Origin: an uncultured Actinomycetes bacterium
GTDB taxonomy: Bacteria > Actinomycetota > Acidimicrobiia > Acidimicrobiales > Ilumatobacteraceae
NCBI GenBank assembly: GCA_937927625.1
Contig: CALBSD010000128.1
Location: forward strand, 1-64,000
DNA: 64,000 nucleotides
Direction: 5' to 3'
The notes below the pieces were generated by a model. That model saw only the letters and a list, made by a program, of their open reading frames with translations, searched no databases and was not told the DNA's origin. Shown here one piece after another: positions 23,471 to 33,214 of this stretch. Positions within the stretch are counted from its first letter, which is position 1. The number at the start of each line of letters is the position of its first letter. Made by a program: the position numbers and the translations under genes.

Positions 23471-23740
23471 CTACTTGGACTTGGCTGCGGTGAACTGTTC
23501 CCAGGCGCCGCTGATTTCGAGAAGCTTGCGAACGCGCTCAGTGGGCTGTGCACCCTGCATGAGCCACTTCACGGCCTTGTCGTTGTCGATCGTGATTGTC
23601 GATGGCTCGGTGCGTGGGTTGTACTGACCGAGGATCTCGATGAAGCGACCGTCGCGTGCACGACGTGAATCAGCTGCGATAACGCGGTACTGAGGTTGCT
23701 TGGTCTTGCCGACGCGTGTGAGGCGGATTTTGACTGCCAT
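23471..23740 (-). CDS. rpsP: Small ribosomal subunit protein bS16
   Basis: An 89-residue 30S protein; the start [19 protein letters not shown] and [11 protein letters not shown] are diagnostic. AGGAG lies 10 bases before the ATG. It opens the run rpsP-khpA-rimM-trmD-rplS. Confidence 0.98.
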   Translation of the reverse strand: MAVKIRLTRVGKTKQPQYRVIAADSRRARDGRFIEILGQYNPRTEPSTITIDNDKAVKWLMQGAQPTERVRKLLEISGAWEQFTAAKSK

Positions 23741-23840
23741 GTTGCGAATTCTCCTGAAAGGGCCCTTTTCGGGGACTAGGTAAGGCTAGCGGTGGAGAAC
23801 CCAAGACCCCAACGGGAACGACAGGGTTTCGGCCAGCGAT

Positions 23841-25295
23841 TTACTTGAAAAATGGTGGCATGCCGCCAGGGGCGCCCGGAGCACCAGGGCCACCTGGGCC
23901 AGGGAAACCAGGGAATCCTCCTTGGCCACCCATCATGTCGCCCAGCTGCTGCATGGCTTGGCGCTTGTTGATCTTGCCCGGCTTGCCCTTGCCGCCCTTG
24001 CCCTGAGGCTTGGCGAGGCCGCCCATGCGCTTCATCATCTTCTGCATTTCCGTGAATTGCTTGACGAGACGGTTGATGTCGGCGACCTGGGTGCCACTGC
24101 CCTTGGCAATACGGGTACGGCGACTGCCGTTGATGATGCTGGGGTCGCGGCGCTCTTCGAGGGTCATCGATCGGATGATGGCTTCGGTGACCTTGACCTG
24201 GTCGTCGCCAATTTGAGCGTTCTTCATTTCCTTCGGCATGCCCGGGAGCATTCCCATGATTCCGGAAAGTGGACCCATTTTCTTGAGTTGCTGTAACTGC
24301 TCGAGGAAGTCTTCGAGGGTGAACTGACCCTCGAGCATGCGCTGAGCGGCTTCTTCGGCTTTGTCTTGTTCGAAGACCTTTTCGGCCTGCTCAATGAGAG
24401 TGAGCATGTCGCCCATTCCCAAGATGCGTCCGGCCATGCGATCAGGATGGAACTGCTCGAAGGCATCAATCTTTTCACCGGTGGCGGCGAATGCAATCGG
24501 ACGACCAATGACGGTCTTCACGGAGAGCGCAGCACCACCGCGCGCATCACCATCGAGCTTGGAAAGAATCACACCGTCAATCGAGAGACGTTGGTGGAAT
24601 GCATCAGCAACACTGACGGCGTCCTGACCAGTCATCGCATCGACAACAAGGAAGGTGTAGTTCGGCTTCACAGTGGAAGAGATGTCTGCGACTTGGCGCA
24701 TCATCTCTTCGTCAATGGCGAGACGACCGGCGGTGTCAACAATGACAACGTCTTTGCCGAGTCGCTTTGCTTCGTCTAAACCACGACGCGCAGTTGCAAC
24801 AGGGTCACCAGGTTCCGAGAACACAGGAACACTGATTTGATTTGCCAACGTGCGCAACTGTTCAACTGCTGCAGGACGCTGAAGGTCTGCACCCACCAAC
24901 AATGGTTGGCGACCTTGTGACTTAAACCAGCGCGCAAGTTTTGCTGCGCTAGTGGTTTTACCTGAACCTTGCAGACCAGCCATGAGCACCACTGTTGGCG
25001 GCTGGCTTGCATATGTGATCTTGAGTGTTTCGCCACCCAACATCGCAACGAGTTCAGCATTAACGATCTTGACGATTTGCTGGCTGGGGTCGAGAGCTTC
25101 CGAAACGGTTGCGCCGATTGCTTGTTCGCGAATACGCGCAACAACATCGCGCACGACTCCGATGTTGACGTCTGCTTCAAGAAGTGCGGTGCGAATTTCG
25201 CCCATGACTTCATCGACATCAGCCTCGGTGAGACGGCCCTTGCCTTTGAGTCGCTTGACTATTCCTTGTAAGCGGTCGCCGAGTGAATCAAACAT
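23841..25295 (-). CDS. ffh: Signal recognition particle protein Ffh
   Basis: SRP54 GTPase that binds signal sequences on nascent chains. The 484 residues comprise the N domain (1-90), the G domain (GLQGSGKTTSAAKLARW, DTAGRL, TKLDGDARGG) and the Met-rich M domain (from about 330, GPLSGIMGMLPGMP, then RIAKGSGTQVADINRLVKQF). The C-terminus is a Gly/Pro-rich tail (GFPGFPGPGGPGAPG). The SRP RNA gene is not in the window. A lipoprotein gene separates it from ftsY. Confidence 0.98.
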   Translation of the reverse strand: MFDSLGDRLQGIVKRLKGKGRLTEADVDEVMGEIRTALLEADVNIGVVRDVVARIREQAIGATVSEALDPSQQIVKIVNAELVAMLGGETLKITYASQPPTVVLMAGLQGSGKTTSAAKLARWFKSQGRQPLLVGADLQRPAAVEQLRTLANQISVPVFSEPGDPVATARRGLDEAKRLGKDVVIVDTAGRLAIDEEMMRQVADISSTVKPNYTFLVVDAMTGQDAVSVADAFHQRLSIDGVILSKLDGDARGGAALSVKTVIGRPIAFAATGEKIDAFEQFHPDRMAGRILGMGDMLTLIEQAEKVFEQDKAEEAAQRMLEGQFTLEDFLEQLQQLKKMGPLSGIMGMLPGMPKEMKNAQIGDDQVKVTEAIIRSMTLEERRDPSIINGSRRTRIAKGSGTQVADINRLVKQFTEMQKMMKRMGGLAKPQGKGGKGKPGKINKRQAMQQLGDMMGGQGGFPGFPGPGGPGAPGAPGGMPPFFK

Positions 25296-25330
25296 CGTTG
25301 TTCAGGTTACCGACTCAGACTTCGAGCGGT

Positions 25331-26617
25331 TTAGCCCACTGTGATTGCGATGACTGTTCCATGCTTCACGCTCAGATTCACTCGGTTTTTCGAATAATCC
25401 TGCGTCAACATAAAGAATTCGCCATCACGAGCAGCGATACGCACGACCCAACCATTAGCCATTGCCACCTTGGTGGCCTCAGCCTCTGGAAGACCGAGCA
25501 ACTGCTGTGATGTGTTGTCATCAAGTGGTTGCGATGGTGTTGGTGGAGCGACTCCCCCACTGACGGGAACCGTTTCCGTCGTGACGGTTGCATCACGTGG
25601 CACGACGAGGTGGTCATTAGTGATTGCTAACACTGTGCCCACTTCACCATCGATGTTGAAGTACGTATACGCCGGCAACAACATGTGCGTGAGATTCGCA
25701 AGCTTGGTTTCCATCAATGTGAAACGCACGCCCGTGATGGGAACCACAGTTGTCGAACTTGATGTTCCATCTGACGACGATGTTGACGTCGACGATGTTG
25801 CGGCAAGACGAGTCACAGAACCGATTGTTGCGTAGATCGGATTGTTCAATCGCTTCACTGCTTCAGTTGGAGTAAGGATGGGGAAACGTCCCGCCATTGC
25901 AATGGCAATCATTGGACCCGAAGCCGACATCAACTCGCCGTTTGTGTCGTAGATGAATTGAGTCGCAAGGTTGGTCTTGACGCCACCCAATGTGAGAAGA
26001 CCCGTGACGACAGTTGAGTTCCCGACCTGCTCTGCGCTTAACGGATAGTTGGTGGGCACCATGTCGGCACGCGCAAGAATTTGGTTTGTTCGACGAATTG
26101 CTTCTCCAGTAGACAGCAACGGGGTCTTAGTCTCATTGTGCCGTTGACAATTTGTTTCTGGCGATGCGCACGCACCAGCCGACGGTGCAGATGACTGCTC
26201 CGTGCCGTTGCTGTACGTCCACCAACCGCCTGCTTCGTCAACAAACAAATGTGCGAAGTGAGGTTTGCCTGTCGAGTCTTTTACAACGTATGAGTTGTCA
26301 TTAATTTTTTCGACGAGGCCTTGAATGTTGAGCGCAAAAGCAATCTTTGTTAACTCACCTGCAGGTTTACGACGACGCCCAATTGACCACGCCAAGAGGC
26401 GATTACCCAGATCAGGAAGTTGCCCTCGAACATCGAAAGTGACCGTGTTTGGAACCGAGTCGACAGGAGCACCCATTTCCTCCAACGACATGCGCACTTG
26501 ACCCGACTCGCTTTGCGAAGAAGCGAGCAAGATTTTCACCGGTCCGTCATGCACACACGATGTCAGCGCAAGAGCACCAACGACAGCAGCTGAGAGAAAG
26601 GAAGTGCGCTTCATCAC
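25331..26617 (-). CDS. Lipoprotein with C-terminal I78-like domain
   Basis: A 428-residue exported lipoprotein. The signal ends in the lipobox LTSC with Cys21. The long middle part (about 30-360) is not recognised; it contains a Ser/Thr-rich linker (SSTSTSSSDGTSSSTTV, about 275-295). The last 60 residues (LLGLPEAEATKVAMANGWVVR to VKHGTVIAITVG) match the pattern of the potato-inhibitor-like I78 family: GLxExEA, a Gly-Trp, an R-x-x-x-x-DG turn, TxDYxxxRVN and a final VxxxxVG. Such domains inhibit serine proteases in some families. It sits 15 bases after ftsY and 35 before ffh. Confidence 0.75.
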   Translation of the reverse strand: MMKRTSFLSAAVVGALALTSCVHDGPVKILLASSQSESGQVRMSLEEMGAPVDSVPNTVTFDVRGQLPDLGNRLLAWSIGRRRKPAGELTKIAFALNIQGLVEKINDNSYVVKDSTGKPHFAHLFVDEAGGWWTYSNGTEQSSAPSAGACASPETNCQRHNETKTPLLSTGEAIRRTNQILARADMVPTNYPLSAEQVGNSTVVTGLLTLGGVKTNLATQFIYDTNGELMSASGPMIAIAMAGRFPILTPTEAVKRLNNPIYATIGSVTRLAATSSTSTSSSDGTSSSTTVVPITGVRFTLMETKLANLTHMLLPAYTYFNIDGEVGTVLAITNDHLVVPRDATVTTETVPVSGGVAPPTPSQPLDDNTSQQLLGLPEAEATKVAMANGWVVRIAARDGEFFMLTQDYSKNRVNLSVKHGTVIAITVG

Positions 26618-26632
26618 TGTTGAAGCGTAGGA

Positions 26633-27847
26633 CTATTCGAAGAGTGCGGAGACGTATTCCGCTGGGTCGAAGGCCACAAGATCGTGTGCCCCCTCACCCA
26701 ATCCGACCAATTTGACTGGAATTCCAAGGTCTGTCTCGATGGCGAACACGATGCCGCCTTTTGCGGAGCCATCAAGTTTGGTGAGAACAACGCCTGTGAC
26801 GTCTGTGGCCGCTGCGAACTCACGTGCTTGAGAGAGACCGTTCTGACCAGTAGTTGCATCAATGACGAGCAACACTTCATTCACAGTGCCCTCAGCCTTT
26901 GCAGCAACGCGACGAACTTTCTTGAGTTCTTCCATCAGGTTCGACTTGTTCTGCAAACGTCCGGCCGTGTCGCCAAGAACAAGGTCAATGCCTTTTGCGG
27001 ATGCGCTCTGAATGCCGTCGAAGATGACTGAAGCAGGATCGCCGCCTTCAGCACCACGCACATAGGAAGCACCGCAGCGTTCAGCCCAGACGAGAAGTTG
27101 TTCTGCTGCTGCAGCGCGGAACGTATCTCCTGCTGCCATTAATACTGTTGTGCCCGTTGCAGTTTGTGCAGTGCCGATCTTTCCAATGGTGGTTGTCTTA
27201 CCCACGCCGTTCACACCAACAAAGAGCCAAACGTTTGGCTTTGTTTCTGCATCAAGATGAAGTGTGCGGTCAGTGTCAGCAAGTTGTGCCGTCATGGCTT
27301 CGCGCAACGCATTAATTGCATCATCAGGAGTGCGGACACTTCCTGACTTTGCCGCAGCACGAATGGGATCAAGCAAACGAGTTGTTAAACCGATTCCGAT
27401 GTCTGCGCGCAAAAGTGTCTCTTCGAGTTCGTCCCATGCAGTGGCATCAAGGGAGCCGCGGCCGCGAATGGATTGGAAGGCGTTCGCAAACAAACTGCGC
27501 GTACGCCCCGCCTTCTCCTTCACCGTCGCAGGTTCGGCAGGCCCCTCTTCTTCAATGACGTGTTCGGCTTCGTCGCCGACTACCGATTCGTCACTTTTCG
27601 CAGGCTCTAACGTTTCCGAATCGGCAGCGGCGCCCGCCGAACTTGTCGTAACAGAAGAGGAATCGGCGGAGTCCGGTTCCGTGGCCGAAACCTTCGCACT
27701 TGTGCGGGTTTCGGTTGCGGAAGCCGGCTCTACAGCCGATTCCAGTTTTGAAGTGCGTGACTTCTTGGCGAGAACTGTTCCGCCCGAAAGCAGGACGAGG
27801 ACTGCGACGAGGGGAAGAACGATGTTGATCGCCGAAGACGCGAGCAT
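26633..27847 (-). CDS. ftsY: SRP receptor FtsY
   Basis: Membrane docking GTPase for the SRP. The 404 residues start with one membrane segment (INIVLPLVAVLVLLSGGTVL), then a Glu/Ser-rich acidic A domain (about 30-115), the N domain, and the G domain (GVNGVGKTTTIGKI, DTAGRLQNKSNLMEEL, TKLDGSAKGG, GLGEGAHDLVAFDP). The transmembrane start replaces the amphipathic A-domain binding of E. coli FtsY. It begins 3 bases after the smc stop. Confidence 0.97.
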   Translation of the reverse strand: MLASSAINIVLPLVAVLVLLSGGTVLAKKSRTSKLESAVEPASATETRTSAKVSATEPDSADSSSVTTSSAGAAADSETLEPAKSDESVVGDEAEHVIEEEGPAEPATVKEKAGRTRSLFANAFQSIRGRGSLDATAWDELEETLLRADIGIGLTTRLLDPIRAAAKSGSVRTPDDAINALREAMTAQLADTDRTLHLDAETKPNVWLFVGVNGVGKTTTIGKIGTAQTATGTTVLMAAGDTFRAAAAEQLLVWAERCGASYVRGAEGGDPASVIFDGIQSASAKGIDLVLGDTAGRLQNKSNLMEELKKVRRVAAKAEGTVNEVLLVIDATTGQNGLSQAREFAAATDVTGVVLTKLDGSAKGGIVFAIETDLGIPVKLVGLGEGAHDLVAFDPAEYVSALFE

Positions 27848-27850
27848 GAC

Positions 27851-30800
27851 TTAGTTCCCTGCAGTGTTGCTTGCGCGCTCTGACACAACCTTGGACGAAC
27901 CGCCTGGCTGCATTGAGACTCCCAGCAAGCAGTCGGCTGCTTCCATGGTGCGCTTTTGGTGACTCACGATGATGAGCTGCGCATCACGACGGAATTCTTG
28001 AACGAGTCCGAGGAAGCGATGCAAGTTCACATCGTCGAGAGCTGCCTCAACTTCGTCCATCACATAGAACGGAGAAGGACGACTGCGGAACACCGCGAAT
28101 AAGTACGCGAGCGCAGTCAAGGAGCGCTCTCCACCAGACAGAAGCGACAACTTCTTGAAGGTCTTCCCTGGTGGCGTTGCTTCCACTTCAATACCGGTGT
28201 TCAGCATGTCGCCAGGACTGGTGAGTGCAAGCTTGCCCTTACCGCCGGGAAACAACAGCTGGAACAAGTCGGTGAAGTTCTTGCTGACATCTTCGAACGC
28301 CATTGCAAAGACTGTTTGAATTTCTTCGTCGATGGCTGCGATGACTTGAGCTAGTTCGCGACGAGAGTTGCGAACGTCGTTGAGCTGTTCTTCTAAGAAA
28401 GTATGGCGTTCTTGCAACTCAGTGAACTCTTGCAACGCTAATGGGTTAATCGGACCCATCAAACGAATGTCGCGCTCCAGTGCACGGGCACGATCTGCGT
28501 GGTCAACACCCTCTGCCACTTCTGGCATTGGTGAAGATTCAGCAACTTCTGGCTCCACTTCAAGCTCACGACGAATAAGTTCAACGGCGGCTTCGAGACG
28601 CATACGTGTCTCCGCCTCTTCTACGTCAACACGGCGACCACGCTCGCGCAATGCTTCCAACTGCTGCTCTGCTTCAGTCCGACCACGACGAGCGACATCA
28701 AGACGTGAGGTGATTTCACGCACTTCATCGCTTTGACGACGACGCATCTCGTAGAGCTCCGCAAGACGTGACTCGGCTGCCAATCGATGACCCTCTACCA
28801 ATTCACCCAAGCGAGTGATGGCAAGCAGTGACGCCTCAATGCGCTGACGACGAACTCCGGCCTCAGCGCGAGCAGCAGTATCGACTTCCAAACGACGATC
28901 GGTTTCCTCAAGACGCTGCTTTAAGAACTGGTCGCGCTCACGCAATCCAGCGAGGCGCACTTCGAGATCCTTACGACGCATCGCCATGTGTGCAGACTTT
29001 GAATCAATCGCCGCACGTGCTTCACCTTGTGCCTTTGCAGCAGCAATTTCTGCTGCTTCAGCATCTTCTAGTGCGGGCAACAGTCCTTCGAGTTCTGAAA
29101 CGCGCTGCTGGTAACCCTCAATGCGGCCACGGATGTCATCGAGAGAGCCCAATGTCATTTCACGTTCCGCACCGTTAGAACGGCGATCATTCGTTGTCTT
29201 GGCAAGACGCTCGTTGGCGGCTTCAACGGCACGCACCTGACGATCAAGCTTTGTCTGTGTTTCGTTGATGCGCGTCCGAGCAGCAACCAACAACTTGCGC
29301 TGGTTCTCTACTTCTGTATCCAACGACTGCAACTCTGCAGTTGCAGCTTCCACTTCTTTGCGAGTCTCTTCGATGACTTCGATGGAGCCAACTTCATCAG
29401 CAGCACCCAAGCGCCAACCCGACGGTGCCAACTTGTCACCGCGACGTGTCACCACAATCGCGCTGGAGTTTGCTTCAACGATGTCAATAGCGCCAGCAAT
29501 GTCGTTTGCACATCCGACGGACGACAACAAGGAATCCAACAATGAACCGAGCTGATTAGGTGCATCATTTGATGGACGAACATGGGAACGAACTGATTCG
29601 ACACCACCGGGCAAAGGACCCGATGCGCCGCGGTTGAGCCCAAGAGCAATCACTGCACCGTTGTGATCAACATTGCGCAACTGGTCAATAGCGCGACGTG
29701 CCGATGCTGGGTTGGAAACAACGATGGAAGCCAACGTGTCGCCAAGCGCTGCCTTCACTGCAGCATCCCAGCCTTGGTCGATATCAAGAAGATCAACGAG
29801 TGCCCCAACAACACCCTCAATTTGAGCAAGGTGTTCGGCTCCAGTACGTGCACGGGTAGAGGCCATTGCTGCTTCAAGGGCCTCAAGTCGTGCTGATGCC
29901 CGAGCTGCGCGACGCTCTGCAGATGCACGACCTTGTTGTGCAGCATCACCAACATTCTCTGCCGTGTCACGCTCAGTTTGAGCGGTTGCTAGTTCGGAAC
30001 GAAGTATGCCGACCGACGCTTCTGCTTGCGCAAGCTCTGCCTGCAATCCATCAATAGTTCCGACAAATGCATTGTCACGATTTTCAATCTGCTCAATGCG
30101 TGCTTGCAACTTCTGGATTTCACCAGCACCTTGCTCCACTGTGTTGCGCAATGTACGAAGCTCACCTCGTACTTCAGCAGCAGCAGTGGATGCTTCGTTG
30201 CCTTGCACGGTGTGGAACAAACCTTGTTCGTTGCGCTCACGCTCGAACGCATCTTCTTCCACTTGCAGAGCATCACTCTCGCTAATCGCAATGGTGAGTC
30301 CACGTTCCACCTCGGCAAGGTCATCACGCATCTCTGCTGCATCAGCTTCAAGCGCTGCAACGACATCTTCAGCAATGAGTTGACCCTGGTCACGCTCCAT
30401 AGAGCGACGGCGCTCTGCAATTACTGCGACAAGACCACGTGCGCGCTCGCGCAACTGCTCGACCTTCATGAGCTCATCATTCAGCCCAGAGGCACCACGG
30501 GCCGCGAGTTCTTCCTCAGCAGTACGAACATCGGCTTCAAGCGTGTTCATCAGTTCGCGCAATTCGCGTTCGGATGAATCGCTGCCAGCCTTCTCGGCTT
30601 CTAACTGAGCAAGTTTTTCGCGCAATCCAGCCACTTCACGCCCAGAGAGATACAAGCGCAATGCGCGCAGTTCGCCCACGACTTCTTCGTAACGACGTGC
30701 TGCTTCGGCCTGGCGCTCGAGAGGACGCAACTGGCGGCGTACTTCACGAATGAGGTCTTGCACGCGCAACAAGTTTGCTTCGGTTGCCTCAAGGCGACGT

Positions 30801-31333
30801 TCTGCTTTTTCTTTACGCTTGCGGTATTTCAGGATGCCCGCTGCTTCTTCAATAATCGCGCGACGGTCTTCGGCGCGTGCAGTCAAAACAGCGTCAATCT
30901 GACCTTGGCTGATGATCACGTGCTGCTGACGGCCAACACCAGCATCAGACAACAGTTCTTGCACGTCGAGCAAACGACATTCCACGCCGTTGATTGCGTA
31001 TTCAGAATCTCCGTTGCGAAACAGTGTGCGCGACACGGTGATCTCCGTGAAGTCGAGAGGCAACAATCCTGCCGAGTTGTCGAGAGTCAACATGACTTCG
31101 GCACGACCAAGCGGTGAACGCTTTGACGTTCCGTTGAAGATGACGTCTTCCATTTTCTGGCTTCGCACCGAACTTGGAGCCTGTGCACCAAGCACCCAGG
31201 CAATGGCGTCCACAACGTTTGATTTGCCAGATCCATTTGGGCCGACGACAACAGTGACGCCAGGTTCCATTTCCATAACGGTGGAATCAGCGAAGGACTT
31301 GAAGCCTTTGAGGGTGAGAGATTTCAGAAACAC
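27851..31333 (-). CDS. smc: Chromosome segregation protein SMC
   Basis: Condensin ATPase that organises the chromosome, 1160 residues. Walker A is VGPNGSGKSNVVDAI (about 31-45); long coiled coils flank a hinge (about 490-640, with LGDTLASIVVSN); the ABC signature LSGGERSLTALAYLF and Walker B YVMDEVEAALDD lie at about 1060-1090. The C-terminus ends soon after the ATPase (SERASNTAGN). ScpA and ScpB are not in the window. The stop is 3 bases before ftsY, as in many bacteria. Confidence 0.97.
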   Translation of the reverse strand: MFLKSLTLKGFKSFADSTVMEMEPGVTVVVGPNGSGKSNVVDAIAWVLGAQAPSSVRSQKMEDVIFNGTSKRSPLGRAEVMLTLDNSAGLLPLDFTEITVSRTLFRNGDSEYAINGVECRLLDVQELLSDAGVGRQQHVIISQGQIDAVLTARAEDRRAIIEEAAGILKYRKRKEKAERRLEATEANLLRVQDLIREVRRQLRPLERQAEAARRYEEVVGELRALRLYLSGREVAGLREKLAQLEAEKAGSDSSERELRELMNTLEADVRTAEEELAARGASGLNDELMKVEQLRERARGLVAVIAERRRSMERDQGQLIAEDVVAALEADAAEMRDDLAEVERGLTIAISESDALQVEEDAFERERNEQGLFHTVQGNEASTAAAEVRGELRTLRNTVEQGAGEIQKLQARIEQIENRDNAFVGTIDGLQAELAQAEASVGILRSELATAQTERDTAENVGDAAQQGRASAERRAARASARLEALEAAMASTRARTGAEHLAQIEGVVGALVDLLDIDQGWDAAVKAALGDTLASIVVSNPASARRAIDQLRNVDHNGAVIALGLNRGASGPLPGGVESVRSHVRPSNDAPNQLGSLLDSLLSSVGCANDIAGAIDIVEANSSAIVVTRRGDKLAPSGWRLGAADEVGSIEVIEETRKEVEAATAELQSLDTEVENQRKLLVAARTRINETQTKLDRQVRAVEAANERLAKTTNDRRSNGAEREMTLGSLDDIRGRIEGYQQRVSELEGLLPALEDAEAAEIAAAKAQGEARAAIDSKSAHMAMRRKDLEVRLAGLRERDQFLKQRLEETDRRLEVDTAARAEAGVRRQRIEASLLAITRLGELVEGHRLAAESRLAELYEMRRRQSDEVREITSRLDVARRGRTEAEQQLEALRERGRRVDVEEAETRMRLEAAVELIRRELEVEPEVAESSPMPEVAEGVDHADRARALERDIRLMGPINPLALQEFTELQERHTFLEEQLNDVRNSRRELAQVIAAIDEEIQTVFAMAFEDVSKNFTDLFQLLFPGGKGKLALTSPGDMLNTGIEVEATPPGKTFKKLSLLSGGERSLTALAYLFAVFRSRPSPFYVMDEVEAALDDVNLHRFLGLVQEFRRDAQLIIVSHQKRTMEAADCLLGVSMQPGGSSKVVSERASNTAGN

Positions 31334-31379
31334 AGCGAAAACAACAGTAATAGAGACAACTCAGAGTCACCCCATGGCG

Positions 31380-32228
31380 TTACTTCTGACAGCGAGGGCA
31401 ATAGGAAGTGGACCGACCCGCAACCATCACACGGCGGATGGAAGTTTTTCCACAGGTCAAGCATCCGAGACCTTCTCGGCCATAGACCCTGTGATTCTCT
31501 TGGAAGCTGCCGACATTGCCTTCCACGTCCACATATTGCGTGTCTTGCAGAGTTGAACCCCCAGATTCGATGGCTTCAGCCAAAATTTCGTGAATCGCGA
31601 CGGCGAGTTGGTCAATCTTTTTACGGGACAATGTGTCGACAGTACGGCTCCACCGCAGTCCCACCCTGTGGAGAACTTCGTCTGCGTAGATATTTCCCAC
31701 GCCAGCGACCACATGTTGATTGAGCAAAAGAGGCTTTATCGCGCCCCGCCTGCCCACCAGTCGTTCGGCCAAGATCGCCCCGTCGAAGGGATCGCTAATG
31801 GGATCAGGACCGAGTTTTGCCAATTCTGGAAGCACCTCTGCCTCATTGCGCGGGTCATAGACAACGACCTCGCCAAAGGTACGCGGATCAACAAACCACA
31901 TCTCGTCGAGAGCTCCATCACGTTTTGACAGCTGCAACACCACATGCGTGTGTGGCGGTCGTTCAGTTCCAAACGGTTCCACTAACACTCGCCCACTCAT
32001 GCGCAGATGAATCATTACCGCATCACCGGAATCGAGATCACACAAGATGTATTTTCCGCGTCGCCGGACTGCGGTCATCGTTGTTCCATTCAAACCGTGA
32101 ATGACCGCTTCTTTGCCCACTCGACGAACAGAACGTTCACGTCCGACTTCAACACTCAATATCTTTCGACCGACAACTTTTGTTTCAATTCCACGTCGAA
32201 CAGTTTCGACTTCAGGCAACTCAGGCAT
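31380..32228 (-). CDS. mutM: Formamidopyrimidine-DNA glycosylase
   Basis: Removes 8-oxoguanine and formamidopyrimidines. ATG 32228 gives MPELPEVETVRRG with the catalytic Pro2/Glu3; an ATG 27 bases upstream would bury the catalytic proline and is rejected. The 282 residues also hold K58-region RRRGKYI, the helix-two-turn-helix NIYADEVLHRVGL and the zinc finger CLTCGKTSIRR...SYCPRCQ. The start overlaps the rnc stop by 8 bases. Confidence 0.97.
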   Translation of the reverse strand: MPELPEVETVRRGIETKVVGRKILSVEVGRERSVRRVGKEAVIHGLNGTTMTAVRRRGKYILCDLDSGDAVMIHLRMSGRVLVEPFGTERPPHTHVVLQLSKRDGALDEMWFVDPRTFGEVVVYDPRNEAEVLPELAKLGPDPISDPFDGAILAERLVGRRGAIKPLLLNQHVVAGVGNIYADEVLHRVGLRWSRTVDTLSRKKIDQLAVAIHEILAEAIESGGSTLQDTQYVDVEGNVGSFQENHRVYGREGLGCLTCGKTSIRRVMVAGRSTSYCPRCQK

Positions 32229-32922
32229 CGTCGGACAGTGACTCATATGCCACATGCGCGGCTACTTGTTCTGCAGCTTTCTTTGTACGTCCGGTGCCTG
32301 AACCAATGTTCTTGCCATTCACGACTGCATGTGCCGTAAAGACACGTTCGTGATCGGGTCCTTCGCCTTCAGTGTTGTACACCGGCGCCCCAAGACCCAT
32401 TCGCGCACACACTTCTTGCAAACGAGTCTTTGAATCAAATGATTCCAAATGAGGAATCGCAGCATCAATCGAATCATCCAACAGGCGTTCCACCAATGCA
32501 AAAGCTTTCTCTGCTCCACCATCGAGGTACACCGCACCAATCAGTGCCTCTAGTGCATCAGCAAGAATTGATGACTTGTCGCGACCACCTGCGGCGTCTT
32601 CACCCTTACCGAGGAGGATGAAATCACCGAGCCCGATTTCGCGTGCGATGTCCGACAACGCATGCATGTTCACGACACTGCGACGAAGATCGGTCAGTTT
32701 TCCTTCAGGAGATTCTCCGAGGCGATGAAAAGCGATATCAGCAACAGCCCATCCGAGAACAGCATCACCTAGAAACTCGAGACGCTCATTCGAGAAGGCT
32801 TCATCATTCTCTGCTTGCCATGAACGATGCACCAACGCTTCATATATGAGAGCGGAGTTTTCAAACGAATGCCCAATGACTTCGGCGCATCGTGCCAAAC
32901 GCTCATCGGATTCGAGGGTCAT
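32221..32922 (-). CDS. rnc: Ribonuclease III
   Basis: Double-strand RNA endonuclease for rRNA and mRNA processing. The 233 residues contain the signature ERLEFLGDAVLG (catalytic Glu/Asp), the second acidic site LADALEALIGAVYLDGG, and a C-terminal double-stranded-RNA-binding domain (TRLQEVCARMG to TKKAAEQVAAHVAYE). It lies 8 bases after acpP and overlaps mutM. Confidence 0.97.
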   Translation of the reverse strand: MTLESDERLARCAEVIGHSFENSALIYEALVHRSWQAENDEAFSNERLEFLGDAVLGWAVADIAFHRLGESPEGKLTDLRRSVVNMHALSDIAREIGLGDFILLGKGEDAAGGRDKSSILADALEALIGAVYLDGGAEKAFALVERLLDDSIDAAIPHLESFDSKTRLQEVCARMGLGAPVYNTEGEGPDHERVFTAHAVVNGKNIGSGTGRTKKAAEQVAAHVAYESLSDDA

Positions 32923-32930
32923 CGGACTAT

Positions 32931-33194
32931 TCAGCCGTGCGCGCGAACGATGTAATCAACAGCGTCTGCAACAGTGCGCAGTTCTGCAAGATCGTCATCG
33001 TCAAATGCGAAGTCAGGAATTGTCTGCGAGAACTCTTGCTCTAACGAGTCAACAAGCTCAATGAGCGCAATGGAATCAGCGCCAAGATCATCAGCGAAAG
33101 TGCTGGTCTCTGAGATCACCGATGCTTCAATCTCGAGGATTTCTGCGAGGTGTGTACGAACAGTGTTGAGAACTGCGTTGCGATCTGCGGCCAT
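32931..33194 (-). CDS. acpP: Acyl carrier protein
   Basis: An 87-residue fatty-acid carrier. The phosphopantetheine serine is in DDLGADSIALIEL (DSI instead of the more common DSL). Strongly acidic, four-helix pattern. It follows plsX by 20 bases; plsX-acpP-rnc is a common arrangement. Confidence 0.95.
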   Translation of the reverse strand: MAADRNAVLNTVRTHLAEILEIEASVISETSTFADDLGADSIALIELVDSLEQEFSQTIPDFAFDDDDLAELRTVADAVDYIVRAHG

Positions 33195-33214
33195 GGGAAT
33201 CTCCTGACGATGGT

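Noticed and set aside
23750..23772. Terminator between ffh and rpsP
   Set aside because: AAAGGGCCCTTT is a loopless palindrome next to the rpsP ribosome site; it cannot form a terminator hairpin of normal shape.
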